NCBI RefSeq assembly: GCF_019802255.1
Contig: NZ_JAHYSS010000006.1
Location: 62,001 to 126,000 of the forward strand
DNA from: Pedobacter polysacchareus
GTDB taxonomy: Bacteria; Bacteroidota; Bacteroidia; Sphingobacteriales; Sphingobacteriaceae
Direction: 5' to 3'
Length of the DNA stretch: 64,000 nt
Both the position numbers and the translations under genes were made by a program. The stretch's first letter is position 1, and every line of letters starts with the position of its first letter. Under the pieces are notes generated by a model, which was given only the letters and a program-made list of their open reading frames with translations, did no database searches and was not told the DNA's origin. Positions 1-8,769 of the stretch are shown here, in pieces.

Positions 1-315
1 CGACTCCCAGGCATAAGGGATATTCGGATTGGTAAACAATAAAGCCCTTCCATTTACTTCGATCTTTTCATTAGGATAATGGAGTACGCCATGACCAATA
101 ATCAGCGATATTTTATAAAAATCCCTCCGATTATAAGGAGTCGGGTTTAAATGACAATAAGCCGATCTTTTGAAAATACCAAAATGACCAATATCACTGA
201 CCATCTCAAAGCTTGGAACCGTGATTTCAGGACGATGCGTCTTTAAAAGATCATAGTAATCCTTTAAACTTTCGCTTTTATTCACTTGATAAAGATCCTG
301 ATTTTTAAACAACAT
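1..315 (-). CDS. AraC-family transcriptional regulator, N-terminal part (cut by window edge)
   Basis: The gene begins at an ATG at 315 and runs leftward out of the window, so only 105 codons are visible. The protein begins MLFKNQDLYQVNK and contains stretches such as FGIFKRSAY and NPNIPYAW. These resemble the N-terminal cupin-like sensing half of Bacteroidota AraC-type regulators. The DNA-binding helix-turn-helix half would lie outside the window, so the family call rests on the N-terminus only. It starts about 20 bp after the stop of the efflux adaptor gene on the same strand. It is therefore probably the last gene of the efflux operon and may control it or a neighbour; that role is inferred. 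Confidence 0.6.
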   Translation of the reverse strand, partial: MLFKNQDLYQVNKSESLKDYYDLLKTHRPEITVPSFEMVSDIGHFGIFKRSAYCHLNPTPYNRRDFYKISLIIGHGVLHYPNEKIEVNGRALLFTNPNIPYAWES

Positions 316-336
316 ACAATCAATCTTTAGGCAAAT

Positions 337-1440
337 TTAGGGTTTGATTGGCGTTCCTGCACGTAATTCTTCAGACGGACTTGTAACAAGTTCATCACCA
401 ATATTCAGCTTGCCGAAAATCTCTGTCTGATCGTCCGTTTCTCTGCCTTTCTTTATATTTACTTTTTCTGTTTTATTTCCTACTACCTTCCATACATAGG
501 TTCCTTCCGCTGTTTCTATAACTGCTTTTTTAGGCACAATAAAGGTGCTGGCATTAGCTGGAAGTGGGATATGGACTTCTGCAACCATTCCCGGCAATAG
601 CTGTTTGTTTTCATTTGGCACATCCATTTCTACCTTTTCAGAACGCAGACGTAAATCCAGGGCACCAGATAAACGCTTAACTTTTGCCACAAACAGCTGT
701 TCCGGCAATGACCTTACAGTGAAACTGATTTCATCTCCTGCCTTCAAATATCCAGTATAAACCTCTGGAATAGAGATGGCCAGACGGAGGTATTTTTGTT
801 CTTGCAGCGTGAACAATGGGAATTCAGAGCCCTTTCCTGAAGGACCTACGTAGGCGCCTAAATTCACGTTTCTTGCAGTAATTTTCCCATTAAAAGGCGC
901 ACGAATTTCCAGATAATCTCTCAGCGAGCCCACTTCCTGATAGGATGCTTTTGCTGCTTCAAATTGTGCGAGATCAGAGTTTTTACGTGCTACAGCCTGA
1001 TCCAGGTCATTTTTAGAGATGGTACCCGGTGTTTTACTAGTTTCATAAAGGCGGTCGTAATTTGCTTTACTGGCCAGATATAGTGCTTCCTGTGCTTTCA
1101 ATCTGCTTTTTGCCGCTGCAAGCTGAGAATTAGTTTCCGGTGCTTCCAGCGTCATTAACAGTTGTCCCTTCTTCACCTCCGAACCAATGTCTACGTTTAA
1201 TGTCTTCACAAAACTGCTCACCTTGGCATACAGGTCTACCTGCTGAAAAGCGCTGAGCTCACCGGGTAGCTGTAAGGCAGTCGCCAATTTCTCTTTTTGA
1301 AGTTTAAACGTGGCTATAGGCGCGGCTTTTTCAGTGGCAACTGGTTCTTTTTTAGCAGTAGCCGAACAGCCATTCAGCAGCGTTAACAGCGCCATTCCTC
1401 CAGTGATACAAATGGTATATGGAAATATATATTTTTTCAT
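337..1440 (-). CDS. RND efflux periplasmic adaptor subunit (membrane fusion lipoprotein)
   Basis: This 367-residue protein is the adaptor linking an inner-membrane RND pump to its outer-membrane channel. It has a lipoprotein signal peptide ending in the lipobox LLNGC with Cys25. After that come the first half of a biotinyl-lipoyl-like domain (about residues 62-98), an alpha-helical hairpin (about 100-165), the second lipoyl half (RAPFNGKITARNVNLGAYV), and beta-barrel and membrane-proximal domains. It is the third gene of a minus-strand operon, 53 bp behind the pump gene. Order is unusual, since the channel gene comes first and the adaptor last. The cargo cannot be predicted from sequence. Confidence 0.9.
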   Translation of the reverse strand: MKKYIFPYTICITGGMALLTLLNGCSATAKKEPVATEKAAPIATFKLQKEKLATALQLPGELSAFQQVDLYAKVSSFVKTLNVDIGSEVKKGQLLMTLEAPETNSQLAAAKSRLKAQEALYLASKANYDRLYETSKTPGTISKNDLDQAVARKNSDLAQFEAAKASYQEVGSLRDYLEIRAPFNGKITARNVNLGAYVGPSGKGSEFPLFTLQEQKYLRLAISIPEVYTGYLKAGDEISFTVRSLPEQLFVAKVKRLSGALDLRLRSEKVEMDVPNENKQLLPGMVAEVHIPLPANASTFIVPKKAVIETAEGTYVWKVVGNKTEKVNIKKGRETDDQTEIFGKLNIGDELVTSPSEELRAGTPIKP

Positions 1441-1493
1441 TTATGTATGTTTATATCTTAATATCTAAGCTTAAAATCGGTATTATTTATCAA

Positions 1494-4400
1494 TTATTCG
1501 GACAAGCCCTTGATGTAGTGTTTACTTTCTTCATCTTCAGGATCCAGAGAAATCGACTCCGTGGAAACTTTTCCCTGCACCCAGGCGAATACCAGCGGTA
1601 AAATGACCAGCACGGCAAAGGTAGAAGCAATTAAACCTCCAATTACAGCTCTTCCCAATGGGGAGACCTGATCACCGCCTTCTCCATGTCCAATCGCCAT
1701 TGGCAGCATCCCTGCAATCATGGCCACAGTGGTCATAATAATAGGACGGATCCGCAATGCAGCGGCCTCTCTTGCCGACTGTAAAGCATTGCCATTGTGT
1801 TTACGCAGCTGTTCCGCATTGGTAATGAGGAGTACTGCATTCGCAATAGACACTCCTACCGACATAATGATTCCCATATAGGACTGCAAGTTCAAGGTAG
1901 AGCCGGTTAGCATCAACAGCAATAACGCACCCAATACTACCGCTGGAACCGTCGCTAAAATCACCAAAGGAACTTTGAAAGATTGAAAGTTTGCCGATAA
2001 CATCAAAAAGATCACCACAATGGCTACCAATAGCCCGGATTGCAGACTGCTCAAGGTATCATCCAGCACCTTAATCATCCCTACTGGCTGTACAATCAGC
2101 CCTCTTGGCAGTTCTCCCAAAGATTTGATGGCTTTTGTGACATCTTTTGAGGCTGTCCCAAGGTCCTTTTTATTCAGGTTGGCGGTTACCGATAAATATG
2201 GCGTAGCTCCAACATTGTCATTTTCCCCGTAGGTGGTATCTGTACTGATGCTCGCCACATCACTCAATATCGGACGGTTTGAATTCTTTAACAGCGGAAT
2301 TTCTCCAAGGTTATCCTTACTGCTCATTTTATTGAAGGGAACCTGAACCTGAACACCGTAAGCGAGACCAATCCTTTCGTCTACCCAGACATTTTTATCC
2401 GTATATCGGGACGAAGAAGTGGAAGCCACCAAAGACCTGGATACATCATTTAAATCTACGCCAACCTGTGCTGCTTTAATCCGGTCGATGTTGATGTTAA
2501 GGGAAGGATATTTGATCGGCTGTGCAATCTGCACGTCTCTCAGATAACTAATTCCATTCAATTCCTTCATGATCTTATTCGCGTATACTTCGTTTTCTTT
2601 ATTATTTTTCCCTGCGATGCGCACTTCCACTGGAGTAGAAGAACCCTGACTCAATACTTTATCCGTAAGTTCTATCGGCTCAAACGACAATTTAACATCG
2701 GGCTCCAATGCTTTAATACGGGTCCTCAGCAGGTCTTTAAACGCTTCCATATCCACATGGTAATCTTTCAATCCCACCTGAAAAACAGCTTCATGAGGTC
2801 CTGCCATAAATAAATATATTGGATTTACAGAAAACAAAGCAGGATGCTGCCCAACATAAACTGAGGTAATATCCAGGTGTTCCGGCCCCACCATTTTCTT
2901 TAATTCCGCCAGGATGACCTGAACTTTTTCTTCTGTGCGCTCCAGACGGGTTCCATCCGGCGCCCGCATTCTCAATTGAAACTGACTGGAATTTACTTTC
3001 GGCAGTACATCTCTTCCGATGTTGGCGAGTAAAATCGCTGCGATAGAAATGATGACTAACAGATAGCCCAGCACTACTGGTTTTCGGTAAGGCATGATCC
3101 GGTCCAGAAAGCGCATAAAGCGGTTTCTAAAACGCTCAAATGGCCCCAATTTGCCATCATTGTTAAAGTCTTCCCTTTCTACCAATACCCTCTTCTGATT
3201 TAGGGTGTCCTTTTCTGATTCCAGGCTCAACCCTGTTTCTAAAAACACCGCTTCATCATCAGTGATCGCTGCTGAATGCGGTTTTGCTTTCTTTGGATGC
3301 GCTACCATCAGCCAGTTGGCCATAATGGGTACGAAAGTTTGAGATAAAAAGAAAGAAACCACCATAGAAAAACCAATGGCCAGGGCCAGCGGTAAAAACA
3401 ATGCTCCAGGTATACCAGTCATTGTAAATGCAGGAGCAAATACGGCCAGGATACAGAACAAGATCAGCAATTTCGGGAAAGCAATCTCTTTACAGGCATC
3501 CCAGATCGCTAAAGCCTTCGGTTTTCCCATATCAAAATGCTGGTGTATATTTTCGATCGTTACGGTCGACTCATCTACCAAAATCCCGATGGCCAGGGCC
3601 AGTCCACTCAAGGACATGATATTGATCGTTTGTCCGAAAAGTTTTAAAAACAATACTCCGGCTATGATGGAAGTAGGAATGGTCAGGATCACAATCAATG
3701 CGGCTCGTTTATCACCGAGGAATAACAGCACCATTAAACCGGTTAACAAAGCGCCAATTACGCCCTCGCTGATCAAACTTTTTACCGCATTGATCACATA
3801 CACGGATTGGTCAAACTCATAAGAAAGCTTCACATCTTCCGGTAATGTATTCTGGATCATGGGGAGGTTCTCTTTCAGTTTACTCACCACATCCCAGGTA
3901 GAAGCATCCCCAGACTTGGCAATACTCAGGTACACAGATCGTTTTCCATTGATCAGTGCATAACCCACTGTCGCATCCGCCCCATCCTTCACTACCGCTA
4001 CATCACGGAGGTACAGGTTCTGTACCACTCCTTTAAACAGAGGAATATTCTCAAATTCTTTTACTTTTTTTATCGTGTAATTGGTTGGTGTCAGGTAGTT
4101 TTTATCACCAATCCGAACGTTCCCCGAAGGTGCGGTCTGGTTATTTATTTTAATAGCCTCCACCACCTGATCTACGGTGAGCTGATGTGCGCGCAGCAAT
4201 TCTGGATCTACGTTGATCTCAATGGTTCGCACACTCCCGCCAAAAGGTGCAGGAGCCAGTAAACCTGGAATGGCCGTAAATGAAGCTCTCACATAGGTAT
4301 TTGCAAAATCCTGCAGTTCATTGTTACTGCGGATCGGACTGCTCAATACCAGCTGTCCGACGGGCAAGGAGGAAGCATCGAAACGAATGATGAATGGAGG

Positions 4401-4772
4401 TTGTGAGCCTGGCGGAAAAATTGCTTGTGCCCTATTGGAAAGCGAACTGAGCTCGGCAGCGGCCTGCGCCATATTTGTTCCTTCATAATAAGTCAGTTTC
4501 ATGAGCATCAATCCCTGTACATTCTTCGTTTCTATGGTTTTAATCCCATTGGCAAAAAGCAGGATATTGATGTATTGTTTTCCAAAATAGGCTTCCATTT
4601 GAGAAGGCGTATACCCCCCAAAAGGATGCGCAATATAGATCACAGGAAGGTTCATTTTAGGTAAAATATCTACCTTGATATCTTTGATGGCGCCGATCCC
4701 AAAGAAGAACAAACCGGCAACGAGCACCAGGATGGAGATGGGTTTACGAAGTGCAAAACGTATTAAATTCAT
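1494..4772 (-). CDS. RND family efflux pump permease, AcrB/HAE1-like, with an EF-hand-like loop
   Basis: This 1092-residue inner-membrane pump uses the proton gradient to export substrates. The first transmembrane helix is at about 10-30. The helix-4 motif GILVDESTVTIEN holds the proton-relay acid D400. The two large periplasmic domains lie at about 40-330 and 590-880, and a second helix block at about 890-1060. The cytoplasmic linker between the two halves is long (about 495-560) and contains DFNNDGKLGPFE at 535-546. That segment fits the canonical EF-hand loop pattern D-x-N-x-D-G-x-L-x-x-x-E and is not a usual feature of this family. The gene starts 12 bp after the channel gene. The family is certain; the substrate is unknown. 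Confidence 0.93.
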   Translation of the reverse strand: MNLIRFALRKPISILVLVAGLFFFGIGAIKDIKVDILPKMNLPVIYIAHPFGGYTPSQMEAYFGKQYINILLFANGIKTIETKNVQGLMLMKLTYYEGTNMAQAAAELSSLSNRAQAIFPPGSQPPFIIRFDASSLPVGQLVLSSPIRSNNELQDFANTYVRASFTAIPGLLAPAPFGGSVRTIEINVDPELLRAHQLTVDQVVEAIKINNQTAPSGNVRIGDKNYLTPTNYTIKKVKEFENIPLFKGVVQNLYLRDVAVVKDGADATVGYALINGKRSVYLSIAKSGDASTWDVVSKLKENLPMIQNTLPEDVKLSYEFDQSVYVINAVKSLISEGVIGALLTGLMVLLFLGDKRAALIVILTIPTSIIAGVLFLKLFGQTINIMSLSGLALAIGILVDESTVTIENIHQHFDMGKPKALAIWDACKEIAFPKLLILFCILAVFAPAFTMTGIPGALFLPLALAIGFSMVVSFFLSQTFVPIMANWLMVAHPKKAKPHSAAITDDEAVFLETGLSLESEKDTLNQKRVLVEREDFNNDGKLGPFERFRNRFMRFLDRIMPYRKPVVLGYLLVIISIAAILLANIGRDVLPKVNSSQFQLRMRAPDGTRLERTEEKVQVILAELKKMVGPEHLDITSVYVGQHPALFSVNPIYLFMAGPHEAVFQVGLKDYHVDMEAFKDLLRTRIKALEPDVKLSFEPIELTDKVLSQGSSTPVEVRIAGKNNKENEVYANKIMKELNGISYLRDVQIAQPIKYPSLNINIDRIKAAQVGVDLNDVSRSLVASTSSSRYTDKNVWVDERIGLAYGVQVQVPFNKMSSKDNLGEIPLLKNSNRPILSDVASISTDTTYGENDNVGATPYLSVTANLNKKDLGTASKDVTKAIKSLGELPRGLIVQPVGMIKVLDDTLSSLQSGLLVAIVVIFLMLSANFQSFKVPLVILATVPAVVLGALLLLMLTGSTLNLQSYMGIIMSVGVSIANAVLLITNAEQLRKHNGNALQSAREAAALRIRPIIMTTVAMIAGMLPMAIGHGEGGDQVSPLGRAVIGGLIASTFAVLVILPLVFAWVQGKVSTESISLDPEDEESKHYIKGLSE

Positions 4773-4784
4773 GGAGGTGGCTAA

Positions 4785-6182
4785 TTAAAATTCGTTGATA
4801 AACAGGTCAAAATTTCCAAGGGCAGCTGATTTTAACAAGAGCGCTTGCCAGACATTATTATAGGCGATGTCCCGATCGGTCTCTGCCCTATTGAGCACAA
4901 AAAGTGCCTGGGTAAGGTCTACAATAGTGCTGAGCCCGTTTTTATACAAAGTGTTTTTTTGTAAGTAAGCGTCGGCAGCGGCTTTAACCTGAATCGGTGC
5001 TTCTTTATAATTGTCAAGGGCATTTTTCAATTTGGCCTCTGCAATAGCTACCTGCGCCTGTAACTGTTGTTCGGCAAGGTCGTATTCGTCTTGAAGGCCT
5101 TTGGAAACAAATTCCTGAGCCCTCACCTGCGGATGTGTTTTCAGGATAGTGGTCAGGTTCCAGACCATCCCTACCCCGAGCAGGTAATTCCCACGTACCG
5201 GATTAATCCCATCTGCATAATTCCTGGTAAAAGCATTTGGCTGCTGCGCGTAATTAGCACTGAATCCAGAGCCCCTGCCCTGCATCACTCCAAATAATGA
5301 AAATGTTGGATAATAGGATTTTCTGAACAAATGTGCCTGTTCATTACTCAGATCCACTTTACTGCGGTAAAACTGCAGCAAGGGATGTGATTTTTCCTGG
5401 AGCACACTATCCAGGAATAAATGCTGAGGAATTCGGGTAATGGAAGCCGTATCCAGCTCCAGGTTGGTCACCGTTTCGCCCATCAACACCCCTAGTCTGT
5501 TGGCCTGTTCCTGCTCCAGATCTTTTGCTTTAGTTAACGCAATCTTTGCGCTGGACAATTCCGCTTTAGCCAAAGAGGAATCTACGCCGGCAATCAAACC
5601 GTTACTTGCCCTGATGACCGCTGTATTTTTAAAGGTAATCGCCCTTTGCAGATTGTTCTCCTGTGTTTTCCTCAACCTTTGTGCGGCCAGTAAATTCAGG
5701 TAAGCGGCAGAAACACGGATTTTCTGCTGGAATTGCTCCTGAATCAAATCTTGTTGATCCCGTTTCAGGATACCTGCGGATACTTTTACTCGTTCTTTAA
5801 TCTTTCCGAAACTGAAAAAATCCCAGTTCACATTGGCCAGATATAAAGCGCCGAAAGCAGCATTCCAATTCTGCTGATCAAAGGCTGGACCGCTGGAGGC
5901 AACGCCAAGACCACCTAGACCATAGGAAGGTCCGTTTTGTCCGTTAATCGTTCCATAATCCTGCTGAGCAGACAAATTGAGGTTGGGCAAATAATCTTTA
6001 CGTGCCTGCTGGAGGCCCGCTTCGGAAGCATTTACATAATTCTTTTTGGCCTTAATACTCCCGTAATTATTCAAGGCAGTATTGATCGCATCTTTTAAAT
6101 AGAGCGTTTGTGCATAGGTGCTAGTCGTACTCAGGATGAAAACCCCAGTAACTACGACCATAAACAATGAAGGTTTAGGCAT
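4785..6182 (-). CDS. TolC-family outer-membrane efflux channel
   Basis: This is the outer-membrane channel of the tripartite pump. A signal peptide ends near TYAQ. The mature protein carries the two OEP repeats rich in coiled helices (for example NASEAGLQQARKDYLPNLNL and QVAIAEAKLKNALDNYKEA) typical of TolC proteins. I start it at the ATG at 6182 (465 residues, MPKPSLFMVVV). A longer reading uses TTG at 6203, but that extension crosses a perfect palindrome and abuts a -7 promoter box, so it is probably untranslated. It is first in the operon, directly behind the promoter and operator, with the pump gene 12 bp downstream. Confidence 0.9.
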   Translation of the reverse strand: MPKPSLFMVVVTGVFILSTTSTYAQTLYLKDAINTALNNYGSIKAKKNYVNASEAGLQQARKDYLPNLNLSAQQDYGTINGQNGPSYGLGGLGVASSGPAFDQQNWNAAFGALYLANVNWDFFSFGKIKERVKVSAGILKRDQQDLIQEQFQQKIRVSAAYLNLLAAQRLRKTQENNLQRAITFKNTAVIRASNGLIAGVDSSLAKAELSSAKIALTKAKDLEQEQANRLGVLMGETVTNLELDTASITRIPQHLFLDSVLQEKSHPLLQFYRSKVDLSNEQAHLFRKSYYPTFSLFGVMQGRGSGFSANYAQQPNAFTRNYADGINPVRGNYLLGVGMVWNLTTILKTHPQVRAQEFVSKGLQDEYDLAEQQLQAQVAIAEAKLKNALDNYKEAPIQVKAAADAYLQKNTLYKNGLSTIVDLTQALFVLNRAETDRDIAYNNVWQALLLKSAALGNFDLFINEF

Positions 6183-6199
6183 GGTGTATATATTACACC
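6183..6199. promoter_or_regulatory. Palindromic operator over the efflux operon start site
   Basis: GGTGTATATATTACACC is a 17-bp inverted repeat with arms GGTGTA and TACACC. It fills the whole space between the -7 box and the ATG of the channel gene, so the transcription start should lie inside it. That is the position of a repressor site. Similar 17-bp elements (GTGTA-N5-TACAC) occur at 49653-49669 and 51811-51827. The binding protein is not identified. Confidence 0.6.
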
Positions 6200-6200
6200 A

Positions 6201-6229
6201 CAAATTTATCTGCTCACTATAAAATCAAA
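6201..6229 (-). promoter_or_regulatory. Promoter of the efflux operon
   Basis: On the minus strand, TAAATTTG (6201-6208) matches the Bacteroidota -7 consensus TAnnTTTG exactly. A TTTG -33 element lies at 6226-6229, with a 17-bp gap that is slightly short. The predicted start is near 6195-6198, giving a leader of about 15 nt made entirely of the palindrome. Confidence 0.6.
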
Positions 6230-6298
6230 GTATTCCGTTCAAACCATTAATTATGAAAATCAAACAATTTCCAGGATTACATCTTAATGACATTTAGC

Positions 6299-7774
6299 TT
6301 ACAAAAAGTTCCAATCCTTCACATGACTGTCCTGATGTTCTTTTTTCACAATCGCTTCGAATTGTTTAATTAAGTCCGGGCGACTAGCTGCCAGATCCTT
6401 GGTTTCATTACGATCAGTTTTCAAATGATAAACCTGCCATGGACTATTAGGGTCTTTCTTCACATTGGTTCTTACGCCTTTCCAATCCCCCATCCTAATG
6501 GCTACTTGTCCACCCTTTTCAGGAAATTCAAAATATAAGTATTTGTGTTTTTCCTGTTGTCTGGTTTTACCTGTTAAGGTGGGCAGAAAAGAAATCCCGT
6601 CTGTATTTTCTACTTTTTGCCCGGTTAAATCGGCCATTGTGGCCAAAAGATCAAATTGTGCAGAAATCAGGTGACTGGTAGATCCTGGTTTGATTTTTCC
6701 TGGCCATCTGGCCAGAAATGGTTCACGGATCCCACCTTCATACACATCTGTTTTCAATCCCCTCAAACCATCCACACTATTAAAGTATGTTGCATTGACT
6801 CCTCCATTGAAAGTGGTTCCATTATCACTCGAAAACATAATGATCGTATTTTCATCTAAGCCCAGCGCTTTAATTTTTTTCATAATGATCCCAACCTGTG
6901 CATCTAAAAAAGTAATCATCGCTGCATAGGTGGAATATGGATATTGATTGGGCGCATATCCTTGCTGGCCATAATAAGGCTGCTCTTCAAATTTTCCGAT
7001 ATAAGGTTTCACAAAGGCCTCCGGTGCCTGTAAAGAAACATGCGGCAAAGGGTATGGAAGGTATAGAAAGAAAGGATTTTCTTTGTTTTGATCGATAAAG
7101 GACAGCGCTTTTTCCGTCATTTTCTCAGGAGCATAGACTTTACCTTTATAGTAGTCGAAATCTTTAGGGCTTGCTTTTTGGGGATCCAATGCGCGGTGCA
7201 CATTGATAAAGGTGTTGTCCAATGTATCCCGTTTGTCATTTTCCCATAAATGTGTCGGGTAAAAACTATGCGCTTGTTTCTGATCCAGTAATCCGTAATA
7301 ATAATCAAAACCTTGCTTCAATGGAGAACCTGAAGTACCGTTCATGCCCAATCCCCATTTCCCAACCAGCGCAGTTTTATAACCTGCCTGCTGCATCAAA
7401 TGACCAAGGGTAAATGTCCCTTCCTTCAAAGGCATCTGGCCACGCTCTTCACTATCCGGAAAACCTCCAAGTTCATAATTTCCTCGGATATAAGCGTGTC
7501 CGCCATGTTTACCAGTCATGAGCATCGCTCTGGCAGGTGCACAAACAGGCGTCCCCGTATAGTGATCGGTAAATTTCATTCCCTCTTTAGCCAGGCGATC
7601 CAGATTGGGAGTCTTGATTTTCTCTTGTCCATAAGCACCAATTTCTGCATAGCCAAGATCGTCTGCATAAATGTAAATGACGTTTGGCTTTTTTTGAGCA
7701 AAGCCATCATTACCGGAGATCCATCCTAAAAAAAGTTGAGTAATAAGCCCAATAAATACCGTGCGTTTTTCCAT
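6299..7774 (-). CDS. Secreted sulfatase (arylsulfatase family)
   Basis: This 491-residue protein hydrolyses sulfate esters in the periplasm or outside the cell. A signal peptide ends near GFAQ. The motif CAPAR at 78-82 is the C-x-P-x-R signature whose cysteine becomes formylglycine. Metal-binding acids are in YADDLGY (D38, D39) and FSSDNGTT. The C-terminus has the usual sulfatase end with KGVRTNVKKDPNSPWQVYHL. Maturation needs an anaerobic or aerobic sulfatase-activating enzyme, which is not in this window. The gene stands alone, divergent from rhtA. The natural substrate (glycan or small aryl sulfate) is not evident. Confidence 0.92.
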   Translation of the reverse strand: MEKRTVFIGLITQLFLGWISGNDGFAQKKPNVIYIYADDLGYAEIGAYGQEKIKTPNLDRLAKEGMKFTDHYTGTPVCAPARAMLMTGKHGGHAYIRGNYELGGFPDSEERGQMPLKEGTFTLGHLMQQAGYKTALVGKWGLGMNGTSGSPLKQGFDYYYGLLDQKQAHSFYPTHLWENDKRDTLDNTFINVHRALDPQKASPKDFDYYKGKVYAPEKMTEKALSFIDQNKENPFFLYLPYPLPHVSLQAPEAFVKPYIGKFEEQPYYGQQGYAPNQYPYSTYAAMITFLDAQVGIIMKKIKALGLDENTIIMFSSDNGTTFNGGVNATYFNSVDGLRGLKTDVYEGGIREPFLARWPGKIKPGSTSHLISAQFDLLATMADLTGQKVENTDGISFLPTLTGKTRQQEKHKYLYFEFPEKGGQVAIRMGDWKGVRTNVKKDPNSPWQVYHLKTDRNETKDLAASRPDLIKQFEAIVKKEHQDSHVKDWNFL

Positions 7775-7835
7775 TTCAGTCTAAGATATAGAAAGATCCA
7801 CAAAATATTGTCGTCTGCTTTTCGTAATTTTGCGC

Positions 7836-7880
7836 TCCCAAATTGGGAAGACGTTTTTTACTTAATATCAAACGTTTGAT
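7836..7880. promoter_or_regulatory. Two palindromes in the sulfatase/rhtA divergent region
   Basis: TCCCAAATTGGGA (7836-7848) and ATCAAACGTTTGAT (7867-7880, perfect 14 bp with a central CG) lie between the two divergent genes. Their placement suits operators. The second resembles sites of LacI-type regulators in general form only. No regulator gene is adjacent. Confidence 0.35.
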
Positions 7881-7906
7881 TTACCTCCATTTAATACTGC
7901 TGCATT

Positions 7907-8764
7907 ATGAAAAAAAGTATCCTGCTTAACATCCCACCATTACCCGCAGTGTTATTGGCCATCATTAGTGTACAGGCGGGTGCAGCAATTGCAAAAGGAC
8001 TTTTCCCAGCTATTGGCCCTACAGCTACTGCTTCGCTTCGCATCGGATTATCTGCCATTATTCTATTGGTTGCAAATCGCCCAAATTTGTTCAAACTGAC
8101 CGGAGCACAATGGAAAGCCGTAATCCCTTATGGTCTTGCATTGGGTGCGATGAATGTGATTTTTTACATGGCGATTAAACGTATTCCTTTGGGATTAGGG
8201 GTGACGCTTGAATTTATTGGTCCTTTATTATTGGCGGTATGTAACTCTAAACGCGCACTGGATTACCTTTGGGTATTGCTTGCCGCAGCAGGAATTGCCT
8301 TAATTGCCCCCTGGTCTAACGAAGGTTTGGACTTGATCGGTGTACTCCTAGCGCTATTGGCGGGAGGATTCTGGGCTGCATACATTGTATTGGGCAGTCG
8401 GATTTCTAAAATTATGAAAGGTGGCGATGCGGTTTCTGTAGGCATGATCTTCGCCACATTACTTGTCCTTCCGTTTGGATTCTTCGGTGGTGGCTTCAGC
8501 CAAATTACCCCGACCTTATTGTTACTTGGTGGTGCATTGGCGCTTTTATCCAGTGCCATTCCATTTACTTTAGAAATGAGTGCTCTAGGGCAAATGCCTG
8601 CACGTACCTTCAGTATTCTGATGAGTATGGAGCCTGCAGTGGCCTCATTAGCCGGAATCGTATTCTTATCGGAACACCTTTCTTTTTTCGAATATCTTGC
8701 CGTAGCCTTAGTCGTGATTGCCAGTGCCGGCGCAACGCTGACTTCAAAAAAAGAAACTTTATAA
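7907..8764 (+). CDS. rhtA: EamA-family exporter, RhtA-type (threonine/homoserine efflux)
   Basis: This 285-residue inner-membrane transporter has ten predicted helices in two EamA repeats. It matches E. coli RhtA closely along its length by recollection, for example IPLGLGVTLEFIGPLLLAV, the aromatic FWAAYIVLGSRIS segment and ARTFSILMSMEPAVASLAG. RhtA exports threonine, homoserine and some amino-acid analogues. The start is the ATG at 7907. It converges on the ATPase gene with only 5 bp between stops. Substrate range in this organism is inferred from the family. Confidence 0.8.
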   Translation: MKKSILLNIPPLPAVLLAIISVQAGAAIAKGLFPAIGPTATASLRIGLSAIILLVANRPNLFKLTGAQWKAVIPYGLALGAMNVIFYMAIKRIPLGLGVTLEFIGPLLLAVCNSKRALDYLWVLLAAAGIALIAPWSNEGLDLIGVLLALLAGGFWAAYIVLGSRISKIMKGGDAVSVGMIFATLLVLPFGFFGGGFSQITPTLLLLGGALALLSSAIPFTLEMSALGQMPARTFSILMSMEPAVASLAGIVFLSEHLSFFEYLAVALVVIASAGATLTSKKETL

Positions 8765-8769
8765 AAGAT

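Noticed and set aside
3376..3822. 148-codon open frame on the plus strand inside the RND pump gene
   Set aside because: It lies fully antisense to a long, certain gene, has no promoter or family features, and its composition is that of a shadow frame.
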